37,679 nt of DNA from Candidatus Cloacimonadota bacterium (GCA_023129415.1 JAGMCF010000195.1:1-37679); one strand, 5' to 3'; positions 14,869 through 25,300 are shown, numbered from the stretch's first letter. The notes: generated by a model not told the origin, from the sequence alone. A program made the numbers and translations.

Positions 14869-17502
14869 ATGTTTAATTTCAAAAAATTTCTTTTTTTGGT
14901 ATTTCTATTAATGCATATATGTACACTTCCCCTAATTGCTCAAAAAAGGATTTATACAACCCAAAGGATTACGAGCAATCCACCAATTATTGATGGTGTT
15001 TTGAATGATCCTGTCTGGGAACTTGTTGAATGGAGTGGTAATTTTACTCAACATAGACCATATGATGGTCAACCGCCAAGTCAGGAGACAAAATTTAAGA
15101 TTCTTTATGATGATAAAAACCTTTATATCGCCTATAGGGCATATGATACAGAACCAGACAAGATTGCAGAGATTACCTCTCCTCATGATTGGTTTCCCGG
15201 AGATTGGATAGAAATAAATATTGATAGTTACTTTGATAAACGAACAGCATTTTCATTTACTCTTAGCGTATCAGGTGTCAAAGGAGATGAATTCGTTTCT
15301 AATGATGGAGATAACTGGGATACAAGCTGGAATCCAATCTGGTATGGAAAAACCAATATTGATGAGGAAGGTTGGACTGCTGAGTTGCAGATACCTCTCA
15401 ATCAATTGCGTTATGGAAATAAAGATGAACAAATTTGGGGGATTGAAATAACCAGAAGGATTTTTCGAAAAGAAGAGCGTTCATGCTGGCAGTACTTTCC
15501 TCAAGACACATCTGGCTGGGTAAGTAATTTTGGTGAATTACATGGAATTAAAGGGATTAAACAGCAAAGACACATTGAACTTCTTCCGTATATTGTTGGA
15601 AAAGCTCAAAGATTTGAAAAGGAGCAAGGAAATCCTTTTGCTGATGGTAGTTCAGAAGATCTCAATCTTGGTTTAGATGGAAAAATCGGAGTGACATCAG
15701 ACATGATTTTAGATTTTACTATAAATCCTGATTTCGGTCAGGTGGAAGCAGACCCATCAGAAGTAAACTTAACTGAGTTCGAAACCTACTTCAGAGAAAA
15801 AAGACCCTTTTTTATTGAAGGAAGTAATATTTTTAATTTTCAACTAACATATGCAATTGCAGGTGGGGGCAGAGATAATTTATTCTATTCACGACGGATT
15901 GGACACAAACCCGGACATTATCCTGATAACTATGATTACATTGATATGCCAGATAATACGACAATCCTTGGTGCATTCAAACTTAGCGGAAAGACTAAAA
16001 AAGGCTTGTCAATTGGTATTATGGAGTCTTTAACCGATAAAGAAAAAGCAGAGATTGAATTAAACAACAAGATACAAAAAATAACAGTTGAACCTCTAAC
16101 AAATTATTTTGTTAGTCGCATTATAAAAGATTTTAATAAGGGGAACTCATATTTAGGAGGAATGTTCACAGCAACGAATAGAAAAATTGATGATGTGGCA
16201 CTTAAATATATGCATAAAGCAGCATATACAGGAGGGATAGATTTCTTTCATCAATGGAAGGATAAGACTTTTCATTTAAAGACCACAGCAGCAGTGAGTA
16301 AGGTTCTTGGTGATAAAGAAGCTATTCTTGAAACTCAAACCAGTTCAGCCAGATATTATCAACGACCTGATAATAACTATGTTTCTGTTGATTCCTCTCG
16401 CACATCGCTTACCGGTCATGCAGGAACAATTTTGGTTGGAAAAGTAAGTCGGGGTCGCTTTAGATTTGAAACCGGTATTTCCTGGCGCTCTCCTGGATTT
16501 GAACTGAATGATGTTGGTTATTTACGCAAAGCAGACCAAATTAATCAGCTTACATGGGTAGGATATTGGATAAATGAGCCATTTAGTATTTTTAGAAGAT
16601 TTGATGTTAATGCTAACCAGTGGTGTAACTGGGATTTTGGGGGTGTTAATACATCAAATTCCGTAAATATGAATCTTAATGCTACATTTCTTAATAACTC
16701 AAATTTTGGTGGCGGTGTTACTCGAAAATTTGAATATATTTCAAATAATATTCTTCGTGGAGGTCCTTCAGCAAAAAGACCAGGCTATTGGGACGGCAAC
16801 TTCCATTTTAATTCTGATACCAGGAAAAGATTAAGTTTTGGTTGCGGTTCTGGTGCAGGATTGGGAGATAATGATAATAATTACTGGAAATATTATTGGG
16901 TTAATCTAAATTTTCGACCAAATAACCAATTAAGAATTTCTATAAATCCTTCTTACAATATCTGTGAACAGAAATTGGAATATGTCTCAACAGAGGAATA
17001 TGAAGGAGAAGATCGTTATATTTTTGCAAAGATGCATCAAAAAACATCAAGTATAACATTTAGACTTGATTACTGCATTACACCGAATTTTTCAATCCGG
17101 TATTATGGTTCGCCTTTTATTTCAGCAGGAAAATATTCAAATTTCAAAAAAATCTCTGATTATCCACTTGCAGATAAATATAAGGATAGATTTGTATTTT
17201 TTGAGGATGATGAGATAGTTTACAACCATGATAATGAAGAGTATGAAATTGATGAAAATGCAGATGGAGAAGTAGATTATTATGTTGACAATCCCGATTT
17301 CAATTTCAAACAATTCAATTCCAATCTTGTTATTAAATGGGAATTTAGACCCGGATCAACGCTATATCTTGTTTGGTCACAGGGAAGAACTGATTGTATA
17401 TCAATTGGTGATTTTTCTTTCAAGGGTGATATTAAGGATTTGTTTAATGTTCATCCGCATAATGTATTCCTGATAAAAGTAAATCATTGGTTTTCATTGT
17501 AA
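14869..17502 (+). CDS. DUF5916 outer-membrane protein with CBM9-like N-terminal domain
   Basis: 877 residues. A signal peptide (FLVFLLMHICTLPLIA, cleavage before QKR) is followed by a family-9 carbohydrate-binding-like domain (residues ~28-225: PPIIDGVLNDPVWE, DDKNLYIAYRAYD, WTAELQIPLNQLRYG). The DUF5916 hallmark follows: NPDFGQVEADPSEVNLTEFE and REKRPFFIEGSNIF (near residues 285-325). The remaining ~550 residues alternate aromatic and polar residues like beta-barrel strands and end in a terminal aromatic (VNHWFSL), the usual signal for outer-membrane insertion. Members are common in Bacteroidota-like and related FCB genomes; function is unknown, often guessed to be ligand uptake or surface hydrolysis. 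AAAGGAG precedes the ATG. Single gene with its own promoter candidate. Confidence 0.9.
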   Translation: MFNFKKFLFLVFLLMHICTLPLIAQKRIYTTQRITSNPPIIDGVLNDPVWELVEWSGNFTQHRPYDGQPPSQETKFKILYDDKNLYIAYRAYDTEPDKIAEITSPHDWFPGDWIEINIDSYFDKRTAFSFTLSVSGVKGDEFVSNDGDNWDTSWNPIWYGKTNIDEEGWTAELQIPLNQLRYGNKDEQIWGIEITRRIFRKEERSCWQYFPQDTSGWVSNFGELHGIKGIKQQRHIELLPYIVGKAQRFEKEQGNPFADGSSEDLNLGLDGKIGVTSDMILDFTINPDFGQVEADPSEVNLTEFETYFREKRPFFIEGSNIFNFQLTYAIAGGGRDNLFYSRRIGHKPGHYPDNYDYIDMPDNTTILGAFKLSGKTKKGLSIGIMESLTDKEKAEIELNNKIQKITVEPLTNYFVSRIIKDFNKGNSYLGGMFTATNRKIDDVALKYMHKAAYTGGIDFFHQWKDKTFHLKTTAAVSKVLGDKEAILETQTSSARYYQRPDNNYVSVDSSRTSLTGHAGTILVGKVSRGRFRFETGISWRSPGFELNDVGYLRKADQINQLTWVGYWINEPFSIFRRFDVNANQWCNWDFGGVNTSNSVNMNLNATFLNNSNFGGGVTRKFEYISNNILRGGPSAKRPGYWDGNFHFNSDTRKRLSFGCGSGAGLGDNDNNYWKYYWVNLNFRPNNQLRISINPSYNICEQKLEYVSTEEYEGEDRYIFAKMHQKTSSITFRLDYCITPNFSIRYYGSPFISAGKYSNFKKISDYPLADKYKDRFVFFEDDEIVYNHDNEEYEIDENADGEVDYYVDNPDFNFKQFNSNLVIKWEFRPGSTLYLVWSQGRTDCISIGDFSFKGDIKDLFNVHPHNVFLIKVNHWFSL

Positions 17503-17629
17503 TATGTAAATCACATTTCATTATGTAGCAAAATACAGAAAGATTTACTCAATATAAATATTTTTCATATAAGACATCAATTCAGAGTGAAGGAAAATGT
17601 TTTATAAGCAGCTAAAATTAGCGATTTAA

Positions 17630-17766
17630 AATATGATTTCTGCAAAATAGATAATTTCGCTTCATTTGTCATTCCCGTGAAAACGGGAATCCATTTAAAT
17701 AAAGGATATTGGATTCCGCATCAAGTACGGAATGACAAAAAAAGGGTATTTTGCAGATCTCATATT
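17630..17766. repeat. MITE-like nested palindrome, 137 bp
   Basis: Terminal inverted repeats of 20 bp match at 18 positions: AATATGATTTCTGCAAAATA at 17630-17649 against the complement of 17747-17766. Inside, TTTGTCATTCC (17665-17675) pairs exactly with GGAATGACAAA (17729-17739), GGAATCCA (17686-17693) with TGGATTCC (17710-17717), and ATTCCCGT-GAAA-ACGGGAAT (17671-17690) is a perfect hairpin. No coding capacity. It occupies most of the gap before the amidohydrolase gene. Confidence 0.75.
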
Positions 17767-17789
17767 TAAACTAATAAAGGAGAAATGAT

Positions 17790-19025
17790 ATGGCTAAGAA
17801 AAAAGAGATAGTAATCAAAGCAAAAGTGCTTTATGATGGTAAAATAAAGCTGGAAAATAGGACAATAGTGGTGGTAGGGAATAAGATTTCTGAGGTATCT
17901 TCAGAGAAGGTTAAAGCTGATTATGAAGGATTTGTTACCCCTGCTTTTATTGATGCACATTCGCATATTGGAATGGATAGAGAAGGTGAACCATGGGAAG
18001 AAGCTGAAGTTAATGATTACACAAATCAAATCCGTCCATTAAACGACCCATTAAACAGCATTTATTTTGATGACCGAGCTTTTAAAGATGCAGTTGATTT
18101 CGGAGTTCTATACAGTTGTGTTATTCCTGGTAGCGGCAACCTAATTGGTGGACGGGCAATGATTATAAGGAATTATGCAAAAAACCGAGACCAGGCATTT
18201 ATAAAAGATTATGGATTTAAAATGGCTCTTGGTTTCAATCCCCGTTCAACTACAGAATGGAAAGGTGAAAGGTCAAATACAAGAATGGGCGTTTATGCAC
18301 TTCTTGAGAAGAAATTTGATGACTTACTTATCAAAAAAGAAAAAGCATCTTTATCCAGGGAGAAGAAATTAATAGAACTAAATCAAAAGAAAAAGGATAA
18401 GAAACTTACAAAAAAAGAATTTGAAACAGAAAGGAAAATTATAGAAAAAGAATTTGAGCTGGAATTTAATTCTGAGGAAAAAGCAATTTTAGAACTTCTC
18501 TCCGGTAAGAAGATAGCAAAAGTTCATGTGCATAAAGATGATGATGTTTTGTATTTGATCAAACTTGTAAAAAAATATCATTTGAATGTTACTGCTGACC
18601 ATACTGGTGATGTATTCAACAAAGAGATATTTGATGAATTGGCAAAAAATAAAATTCCTATAGTTTATGGACCTCTTGGTTCTGTCGGTTATAAAGTAGA
18701 ATTAAAACATGCCTATTATCAAAATGCTGGTCTGCTTATGAAATCCAAAGCATTTTTTGGTCTTATGACTGACCATCCTGTTATTCAGACCATAGCTCTC
18801 AGAGATAGTCTTAAATTTTTTATGATTCAAGGTATGAGCGAAGAGGATGCAATTTCATTGATTACTTATAAAAATGCAAAAATATTAGGAATTGATGATG
18901 TTCTTGGAACCATAGAAAAGGGAAAGCTGGCAAGTATAATTGTCTGGAATAGAAATCCCTTACATCTTGGAGCATTTCCAACTCTGGTCCTTGGAGAAGG
19001 TAAGGTTTTAAGGAAGAAAAAATAG
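17790..19025 (+). CDS. Imidazolonepropionase-like amidohydrolase
   Basis: 411 residues of the metal-dependent amidohydrolase superfamily. The opening small beta domain (KAKVLYDGK, NRTIVVVGNKI) is followed by VTPAFIDAHSHIG, whose HxH (His57, His59) binds metal; further ligands are plausible in KVHVHKDDD, TADHTG and the TDHP aspartate. GTIEKGKLASIIVWNRNP near the end is the standard closing strand of imidazolonepropionase/dihydroorotase relatives. It lacks a signal peptide. A lysine/glutamate-rich, probably coiled-coil insertion of some 60 residues (around 165-225) interrupts the barrel, which is atypical. AAAGGAG before the ATG supports the start. Likely a cyclic amide or peptide-derivative hydrolase; the substrate is not predictable. 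Confidence 0.88.
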   Translation: MAKKKEIVIKAKVLYDGKIKLENRTIVVVGNKISEVSSEKVKADYEGFVTPAFIDAHSHIGMDREGEPWEEAEVNDYTNQIRPLNDPLNSIYFDDRAFKDAVDFGVLYSCVIPGSGNLIGGRAMIIRNYAKNRDQAFIKDYGFKMALGFNPRSTTEWKGERSNTRMGVYALLEKKFDDLLIKKEKASLSREKKLIELNQKKKDKKLTKKEFETERKIIEKEFELEFNSEEKAILELLSGKKIAKVHVHKDDDVLYLIKLVKKYHLNVTADHTGDVFNKEIFDELAKNKIPIVYGPLGSVGYKVELKHAYYQNAGLLMKSKAFFGLMTDHPVIQTIALRDSLKFFMIQGMSEEDAISLITYKNAKILGIDDVLGTIEKGKLASIIVWNRNPLHLGAFPTLVLGEGKVLRKKK

Positions 19026-19271
19026 TTGCAGAAGCTTTTGATTTGTTTTTGCTGTTGTATTAAAAATTAGAGAGTTTTATCTAAATTTTTTGAATATGAA
19101 AAGATTGATAAGATTGGGAAAATGAAGCATTAATAATTTTATAAAAGATTTGACAAACTTCTTTAAAAAATATTGACTTTGTTTTGAGAGTTTACGCTGT
19201 GTTTATAATTGTTTTAGGTTAGACAATAATGCAAGTCGGATAAAATTGAAAATAATTACCATATTTTATTC

Positions 19272-20678
19272 GTGGTATTGTCCGCTATCGTCTATTCATT
19301 GGCAAATATTGGTAATATCTTCTATTCATTTAAATACCGCAATCAAACCATTAAAACAATTTACAAAATAGTTTTCTTTCTAATTGTTTTTCAATTTGCT
19401 ACAGGAGGTATCATTGACACAATTTCACATCAGGAAATTAGAAATATTCCATTAATATTTCATATAGTTATTTGGTGTGTTGGGTTTCTATTATTTTTCC
19501 CAACTTTTCGAGCAAACTTTATATTAGGATATAAAAACCATCTAACAAAACAAGTTATGAAAAAGAAGAAAATATTTATTAGTTATTCAGTTGTGCTGGG
19601 AATTGTCATTATATTAATCGGTATAGGATTTTTTGCCTACCGATATTTCATCTCACCGATTATATCATCCAGAATGAAGATGCCTGAAGAGTTAAATACT
19701 CCAAAGGTCTTAGTTGGGTCAGACTTCTTATTGAAGGAGCTATTTGTTCAAGATGTACGATTGGGAACAATCACTGATATTGCTTTAGGAGAATTTGAGC
19801 CAGGCCCTGGCCCTGAAGTTGGAATTGTGGGATCTAAAGGAGTTTTATTTCTTGATGAAAATTTTAATGTCAAATCGTTAACAATGTTTAGTGTAAATGC
19901 AGGTCATGTAGAAATAATCGATGTAGAAGGTGATAGAATATGTGAATATTTGGATAGAGGAGGTGGATGGCAAGATGTATCCTTAATAGATCATAAAGGA
20001 AATGCTATTTGGACCTATGGTGGGATGCCGGGAGTAGACAATATATGCTCGGGAGATATTGATGGAGATGGTTTATTAGAATTTGTAGTAGGTTTCAATG
20101 GAGGCGGCGGTGTACAACTTCTTGACAGAAATGGAAAGGAAAAATGGAAGCAACCTGACCGCAATGTATGGCATGTTGAATTAGTGGATACAAATGATGA
20201 TGGAAGTTTGGAAATAGTTCATAGTAATGCAGCTGGACAAATTACAGTTAGAGATAGAGAGGGCAACATAATCAGCCAAGCAAAACCATCCCCTTATTTT
20301 TCTCACTTCTCACTTTGTCGATGGCCAAATAAAAAGAGTAGGGAATATGCCTTACTCTCTGAAAATGATATAATATGGATTTTTGATTTTGATGGAAAAG
20401 TTGTAGCACAATTCAATGCACCTAAATGTGGTACACTTGGACATGCCAGAGGAATACCTGTTAAACTTAAAACTGATCAACCTGAATATTTTGCTGTGAT
20501 TGTGGAGTTCAGCAATTGGAAAAGATCTATTCTATATGTATATAATGAATCAGGGACATTAGTATATCAGGAAATATTTACAGAGTCATGTGCATCAATT
20601 GCAGCAGTATCAATAGATAAATCAAATGTGGAGTCAATACTTGTCGGAGGAGTCGGAAAAGTTTGGCAGTATAAATAA
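19272..20678 (+). CDS. Membrane-anchored FG-GAP/VCBS-like repeat protein
   Basis: 468 residues if the GTG at 19272 is used. Residues ~1-95 contain two or three membrane helices; another helix follows at ~103-125 (SYSVVLGIVIILIGIGFFAY). The rest is an extracytoplasmic propeller-like domain with FG-GAP-type calcium motifs (SGDIDGDGLLEFVVG, DTNDDGSLEIV) and PQQ/WD-like strands ending GGVGKVWQYK. The start is uncertain: no ribosome site precedes 19272, in-frame codons continue upstream to a TAA at 19227 without an ATG, and an internal ATG at 19558 (MKKKKIFISYSVV) would by itself make a single-pass anchored propeller. The N-terminal part could be a remnant of a separate membrane gene. Function unknown. 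Confidence 0.7.
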   Translation: MVLSAIVYSLANIGNIFYSFKYRNQTIKTIYKIVFFLIVFQFATGGIIDTISHQEIRNIPLIFHIVIWCVGFLLFFPTFRANFILGYKNHLTKQVMKKKKIFISYSVVLGIVIILIGIGFFAYRYFISPIISSRMKMPEELNTPKVLVGSDFLLKELFVQDVRLGTITDIALGEFEPGPGPEVGIVGSKGVLFLDENFNVKSLTMFSVNAGHVEIIDVEGDRICEYLDRGGGWQDVSLIDHKGNAIWTYGGMPGVDNICSGDIDGDGLLEFVVGFNGGGGVQLLDRNGKEKWKQPDRNVWHVELVDTNDDGSLEIVHSNAAGQITVRDREGNIISQAKPSPYFSHFSLCRWPNKKSREYALLSENDIIWIFDFDGKVVAQFNAPKCGTLGHARGIPVKLKTDQPEYFAVIVEFSNWKRSILYVYNESGTLVYQEIFTESCASIAAVSIDKSNVESILVGGVGKVWQYK

Positions 20679-20770
20679 AAATAAAATTTCAATAGAACTA
20701 GAAAAATATGAAAACAGATAACCTGGCAATCCAGCTGACCCCGATACATCAGGGCAGTTTATTTTCGCTG

Positions 20771-20985
20771 TTACCCTGCTTTAATATCACTTACCGATTT
20801 CAAAACTTCCCCAATCGTATAAAGCGAGCCGGTAACGCAAATCAAATCATCTTTATCAGCAAATTCTTTTGCTTTTGCAAGAGCTAAATTTATATCATTT
20901 TCTAAAAGATAATCTTTTTTGTATTTTTCTACTTCCTTATATAAAATCTCAGTTTCTGCAGCTCTATGGTAATGTGACTTGCAAA
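20771..20985 (-). pseudogene. folC: folC 3' remnant (folylpolyglutamate/dihydrofolate synthase C-terminus)
   Basis: On the minus strand the frame encodes SHYHRAAETEILYKEV and then KDDLICVTGSLYTIGEVL, the C-terminal signature of FolC (bifunctional dihydrofolate/folylpolyglutamate synthase, normally over 400 residues). Only about 70 residues remain, with no N-terminal ATP-binding domain. Upstream the frame runs into transposase sequence near 20985. A dead fragment; a functional copy, if any, must be elsewhere. Confidence 0.75.
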
Positions 20986-21125
20986 TCATCATTCAATTTT
21001 CTAGGGCTATATTTGAATTTACAATTAGAACATTTATAACGATCGTCGTCAAGTTTATAAAGACGATCATGTCCACATTTTGGACACTCAATACCAAAAA
21101 TTGCTCTCTCAATTTTTTCCTTCAT
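20980..21125 (-). pseudogene. IS1595-family-like transposase, N-terminal remnant
   Basis: From the ATG at 21125 on the minus strand the frame reads MKEKIERAIFGIECPKCGH and continues with a second CxxC (KCSNCKFKY): the zinc-ribbon that opens IS1595-type transposases. After about 48 residues (LNDDLQV) it runs straight into the folC remnant and stops; the DDE catalytic domain is missing. The partly complementary pair ACCAAGC/GCTTGGT around 21129-21151 may be what is left of the element end. Confidence 0.7.
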
Positions 21126-21193
21126 AACCAAGCCAATTTTATGCTTGGTCCGAAAATAAGTCAATTACCAATAATAACATAGTTTATCAAGAT

Positions 21194-21231
21194 AAAGCCT
21201 TCAATCCATTTTTGGGTTGAAGGCTTTTTTT
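21194..21231 (+). terminator. Rho-independent terminator
   Basis: AAAGCCTTCAA (21194-21204) pairs with TTGAAGGCTTT across a short loop and is followed by a T-run. It is strong and near-symmetrical. No intact gene ends directly before it on the plus strand, so the gene it served was probably lost with the folC/transposase rearrangement; now it insulates the signalling cluster. Confidence 0.8.
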
Positions 21232-21240
21232 ATGCAAAGA

Positions 21241-21269
21241 TTGACAAAAATTTTACGACTTAATATAAA
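21241..21269 (+). promoter_or_regulatory. Consensus sigma-70 promoter of the signalling cluster
   Basis: TTGACA (21241-21246), exactly 17 bases, TATAAA (21264-21269). Transcription would begin near 21276, about 80 bases before the REC-PAS gene. It directly follows the terminator and is the best vegetative promoter in the window. Confidence 0.7.
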
Positions 21270-21357
21270 ATTAATTAAAATATTTTAATATTAAATAATA
21301 TGAATTATTCAATGTGTTAAACTTATCATCATTCAAAATAAGAAAGGCTAAGACATA

Positions 21358-22260
21358 ATGCGAAAAATAAAAATCTTAATTGTTGAAGATGAGGCCATTG
21401 TTGCAAAAGATACAGAAAATATGTTAGATAGTTTAGGTTATAAGATTGTTGAGATTGTAACTAATGGAATAGAAACATTAAAAAAAATAGAAGAGATACA
21501 ACCAGATTTGGTCTTAATGGACATTGTGTTAACGGGAAATATTGATGGTATTCAAATTGCTGAACAGATTAGAGACCAATATAATATACCTGTTATATAT
21601 GTCACTGCTTATGCAGACAACAATACTCTTCAACGAGCAAAAATAACAGATCCTTTCGGTTATATCATTAAACCATTTGAAGAAAGAGAATTAGCCTCCA
21701 CTATAGAGATGGCACTTTACAAACATAAGATAGAAACGAAACTAAAAGAGAGTGAAGAACGCTTCCGCTCTGTAGTGGAAACTGCAAACGACGCCATCAT
21801 ATCCATTGACAGCCAGCGAAAAATAATTTCTTGGAATAAAGCAGCTGAAAATATCTTTGGCTATTCACCAGATGATGCTGTTGGGAAACCTCTAACCTTC
21901 ATCATACCTGAACGATTCCAAAAAGCCTTTCAAAAAGGAGTGAATAGAGTAGTTTCAACTGGAAAAACAAAGATTATTGGAAAAACGGTTGAGTTTGAAG
22001 GACTAAGAAAAGATGGGAGCGAATTTCCAATTGATCTTTCAGTAGCTTTATGGAAAACCGGTGAAAACATTTTCTTTACAGGCATTATACGGGATATCAC
22101 TGAACGCAAGAAATCAGAGGAAGAATTAGAAAAGCGATTGAGAGAACTTGAAACCTATTATAAAGTCTCTATAGGCAGAGAGACTCGTATTATTGAACTT
22201 AAACATCAGGTGAATGAACTATTGGAACAGTTGGGTAAGGAGAAAAAGTTTAAAGTATAA
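21358..22260 (+). CDS. Response regulator: REC-PAS with conserved C-terminal tail
   Basis: 300 residues. Receiver domain at 1-120: acidic pair in VEDEA, phospho-acceptor Asp55 in LVLMDIVLTG, Thr83 in YVTAYAD and Lys105 in IIKPFEE, all the residues needed for phosphorylation. A PAS domain follows (residues ~127-250, FRSVVETANDAIISID to GIIRDITERK). The last 45 residues form a coiled-coil-like tail with RETRIIELKHQVNELLEQLG. No DNA-binding, kinase or cyclic-di-GMP domain exists, so output must be through protein contact or phosphotransfer. It is the first gene of the cluster behind the strong promoter; the same tail occurs in the protein at 27940. Partner kinases are probably the two genes that follow. 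Confidence 0.9.
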   Translation: MRKIKILIVEDEAIVAKDTENMLDSLGYKIVEIVTNGIETLKKIEEIQPDLVLMDIVLTGNIDGIQIAEQIRDQYNIPVIYVTAYADNNTLQRAKITDPFGYIIKPFEERELASTIEMALYKHKIETKLKESEERFRSVVETANDAIISIDSQRKIISWNKAAENIFGYSPDDAVGKPLTFIIPERFQKAFQKGVNRVVSTGKTKIIGKTVEFEGLRKDGSEFPIDLSVALWKTGENIFFTGIIRDITERKKSEEELEKRLRELETYYKVSIGRETRIIELKHQVNELLEQLGKEKKFKV

Positions 22261-22373
22261 ACTCCGAAGGAGGTCAATAACTAAACCTAAAATTTTTGGA
22301 TTTGATAATAATTTTTTACTCAATCTATTCTATGTCCCCTATTAAATTTAAACATCATCAACTTTCTATCAAT

Positions 22374-25300
22374 ATGAATTCAAAAGGGAAAATTATACGG
22401 ATATTATACTTTGGTATTTTACTTTTAATTGTGCCTGGAATTATTTTTGCTCAGCAATATAATTTCAAGACATATTCTGTTGAAGATGGCCTGGCACAAT
22501 CACAAGTATTTGCTATTTGCCAGGATAGCAAAGGTTATATGTGGTTTGGAACAAATGGAGGAGGTGTAAGTAAATTTGATGGGAAGGATTTTAAGAATTT
22601 TACCACACAAGACGGTTTAAGTAATAATGCAATCTGGTCTATATTAGAAGATCAGAAAGGAAACCTATGGTTTGCTACAGAGAGAGGTGTAAGTAAATTT
22701 GATGGAAAAGTTTTTAAAAATTTTACTACAAAAGAGGGTTTAAGTCATAATTTGGTCTGGTCTATCTTAGAGGATCGGGAAGGAAATCTGTGGTTTGGTA
22801 CCGAAGGAGGTATAAGTAAATTTGACGGAAAAACTTTTAAGAATTTTACTACAAAAGAGGGCTTAATTAATGATATGGTCTGGTCTATCTTAGAGGATCG
22901 GAAAGGAAATCTATGGTTTGGTACCCTGGACGGTGTAAGTAAATATGAGAGTGAAACATTTACAAATTATACAACAAAAGAGGGTTTAATTAATAATATA
23001 ATTTGGTCTATCTTAGAGGATCAAGAAGGGAATCTATGGTTTGGTACTGATGATGGAGTAAGTAAATATGATGGGAATATCTTCATCAATTTTACTACCA
23101 AGGAGGGCTTAAGTAATAATATAATCTGGTCAATTTTTGAGGATCAAGAAAGAAACTTATGGTTTGCCACAGAGAGAGGTGTGAGTAAATTTAATGGGAA
23201 GACTTTCACTAACTTCACTTCAAATGAGGGTTTAATTGATAATACAGTCTGGTCTATCCTGGAGGATAGAGAAGGAAACATTTGGTTTGCTACAGATGAA
23301 GGTATAAGTAAATATGCTGGAGAAACTTTTACTATTTTTACTACAAAAAATGGCTTAATCAATAATACAGTCTGGTCAATTTTTGAGGATCAAGAAAGGA
23401 ACCTATGGTTTGGTACTAATAATGGTATTAGTAAATATAATGGTAAAACTTTCACTAATTTTACTACCAAAGAGGGTTTAAATAATAATATGATCTTGTT
23501 TATCTTAGAGGATAGTGAAGGAAATCTATGGTTTGGCACACAGGGCGGTGTAAGTAAATTTGATGGAAAGACTTTTACTAATTTTACTACAAAAGAAGGT
23601 TTAATTGAGAATTATGTCTCGTATATTTTGGAAGATCAAAAAGGAAATCTATGGTTTGGAACAGATATTGGTATAAGTAAATATGATGGGAAAACTTTTA
23701 CCAATTTTACTACAAAAGAAGGCTTAGTTGAGAATATGATTTTGTGTATTTTAGAAGATCGAGAAGGTAATTTGTGGTTTGGGACAGATGGTGGTGTAAG
23801 TAAATATGATGGGAAAACCTTTACCAATTTTACTACAAAAGAAGGCTTAAGTAATAATGCTGTTCTTTCTATTTTGGAAGATCTGGAAGGAAATCTATGG
23901 TTTGGCACTGAGAGCGGGGGAATTACAAAATTCAATTATCCTCAAATAAAAGGAGCAGTTGACTCATTTGAAATTTTCACCACCGAAGATGGCTTATTTG
24001 ATGATGGTATACTTTTAATGATCTTTGATGATGCCGGAAATTTGTGGGTAGGCACTAATAAAGGTATTGATAAATTCGATGTTCAAGAGTATAATAAAAC
24101 TGGCAAGAAAGTATTCAAGCATTACGGGAAGAAAGAGGGCTTTATCGGGATTGAATGTAATCAGGGTGCTGTATATAAAGATAGTAAAGGCAATATATGG
24201 TTTGGAACAATAAGAGGAGTTATGAAATACAACCCAAAGAAAGATAAGCCAAATACTGTTGAACCACTTACACATATCACTAATTTGCGTCTATTTTTTG
24301 AAGATGTCCCCGATTTAATCGGTGATTTGTCTACTTATACTGATAGTATTAACAAAATAACAAGTTTACCAATTGGTTTAAAGCTACCCTATAATAAAAA
24401 CCATTTAACTTTTGATTTTATAGGTATTAGTCTAACCATCCCAGAAAAAGTAAGATTTCAACATAAGTTGGAAGGATGTGATAAAGATTGGTCACCTGCA
24501 GTAAATGAGAGGTATGTTACTTACTCAAATTTACAACCTGGAGAATATACATTTAAAGTAAAAGCTTGCAACAATGACGATGTATGGAATAAAGAACCCA
24601 CAGCTTATAGTTTTGTAATAACCCCTCCCTTTTGGCAGACCTGGTGGTTTAGATTCACTATGTTAATTATCGCGGGTATGATAATTTATGGATTTTTTCT
24701 TTGGAAAACTGCTCAAATTAGACATAGAGCAAAGGTATTAGAACAAAAGGTAAACGAAAGAACTGCTCAACTCAGAGAAACTCAAAAAATGTTAGTTGAT
24801 ACTGCTCATAGAGCAGGAATGGCAGAGATTGCCAGCGGAATCCTTCACAATGTTGGAAATGTGCTGAATAGCGTTAAGGTATCTTCACAAATTCTTAAAG
24901 AAAGAATTAAAAAATCAAAAGTAAATGGTTTGGAAAAGGCTCTTAATCTTATGGAACAGCACACTGATGATTTAGACAAGTATATCACTTTAGATGAAAA
25001 AGGAAAAATGCTCCCAACTTATCTACTAAAAGTTGGAAAAGCCTTAAAAGATGAACAAGATAGTTCTCTCAAGGAAATATCTGATTTACATAAAGGTATC
25101 AACTATATAGAGGAAATTGTAGCTGTCCAGCAGAATTATGCCGGTGTTTCTGGAATTATAGAATCAGTATCATTATCAAAAATGATGGATGATGTGCTCA
25201 GGATGTATCAGGATTCACTTAGTAAACATAAAATTAAAGTAATTAAACATTATGAGGAATCCACTCCCATTTCAATAGAAAAAGGTAAATTAATACAGGT

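Noticed and set aside
19150-19209. TTGACA/TTGACT boxes with TATAAT at 19204 as promoter for the FG-GAP-like gene
   Set aside because: The spacing between the boxes and the TATAAT is 25 bases or more, too far for a sigma-70 promoter.
22525-23900. The regularly spaced 123-bp units as a CRISPR array
   Set aside because: The units are coding, in frame, without unique spacers, and match regulator-propeller blades.
23144-23935. Long minus-strand open frames within the propeller kinase gene
   Set aside because: They are antisense shadows of the 123-bp tandem repeat, with repeated low-complexity translations and no ribosome sites.
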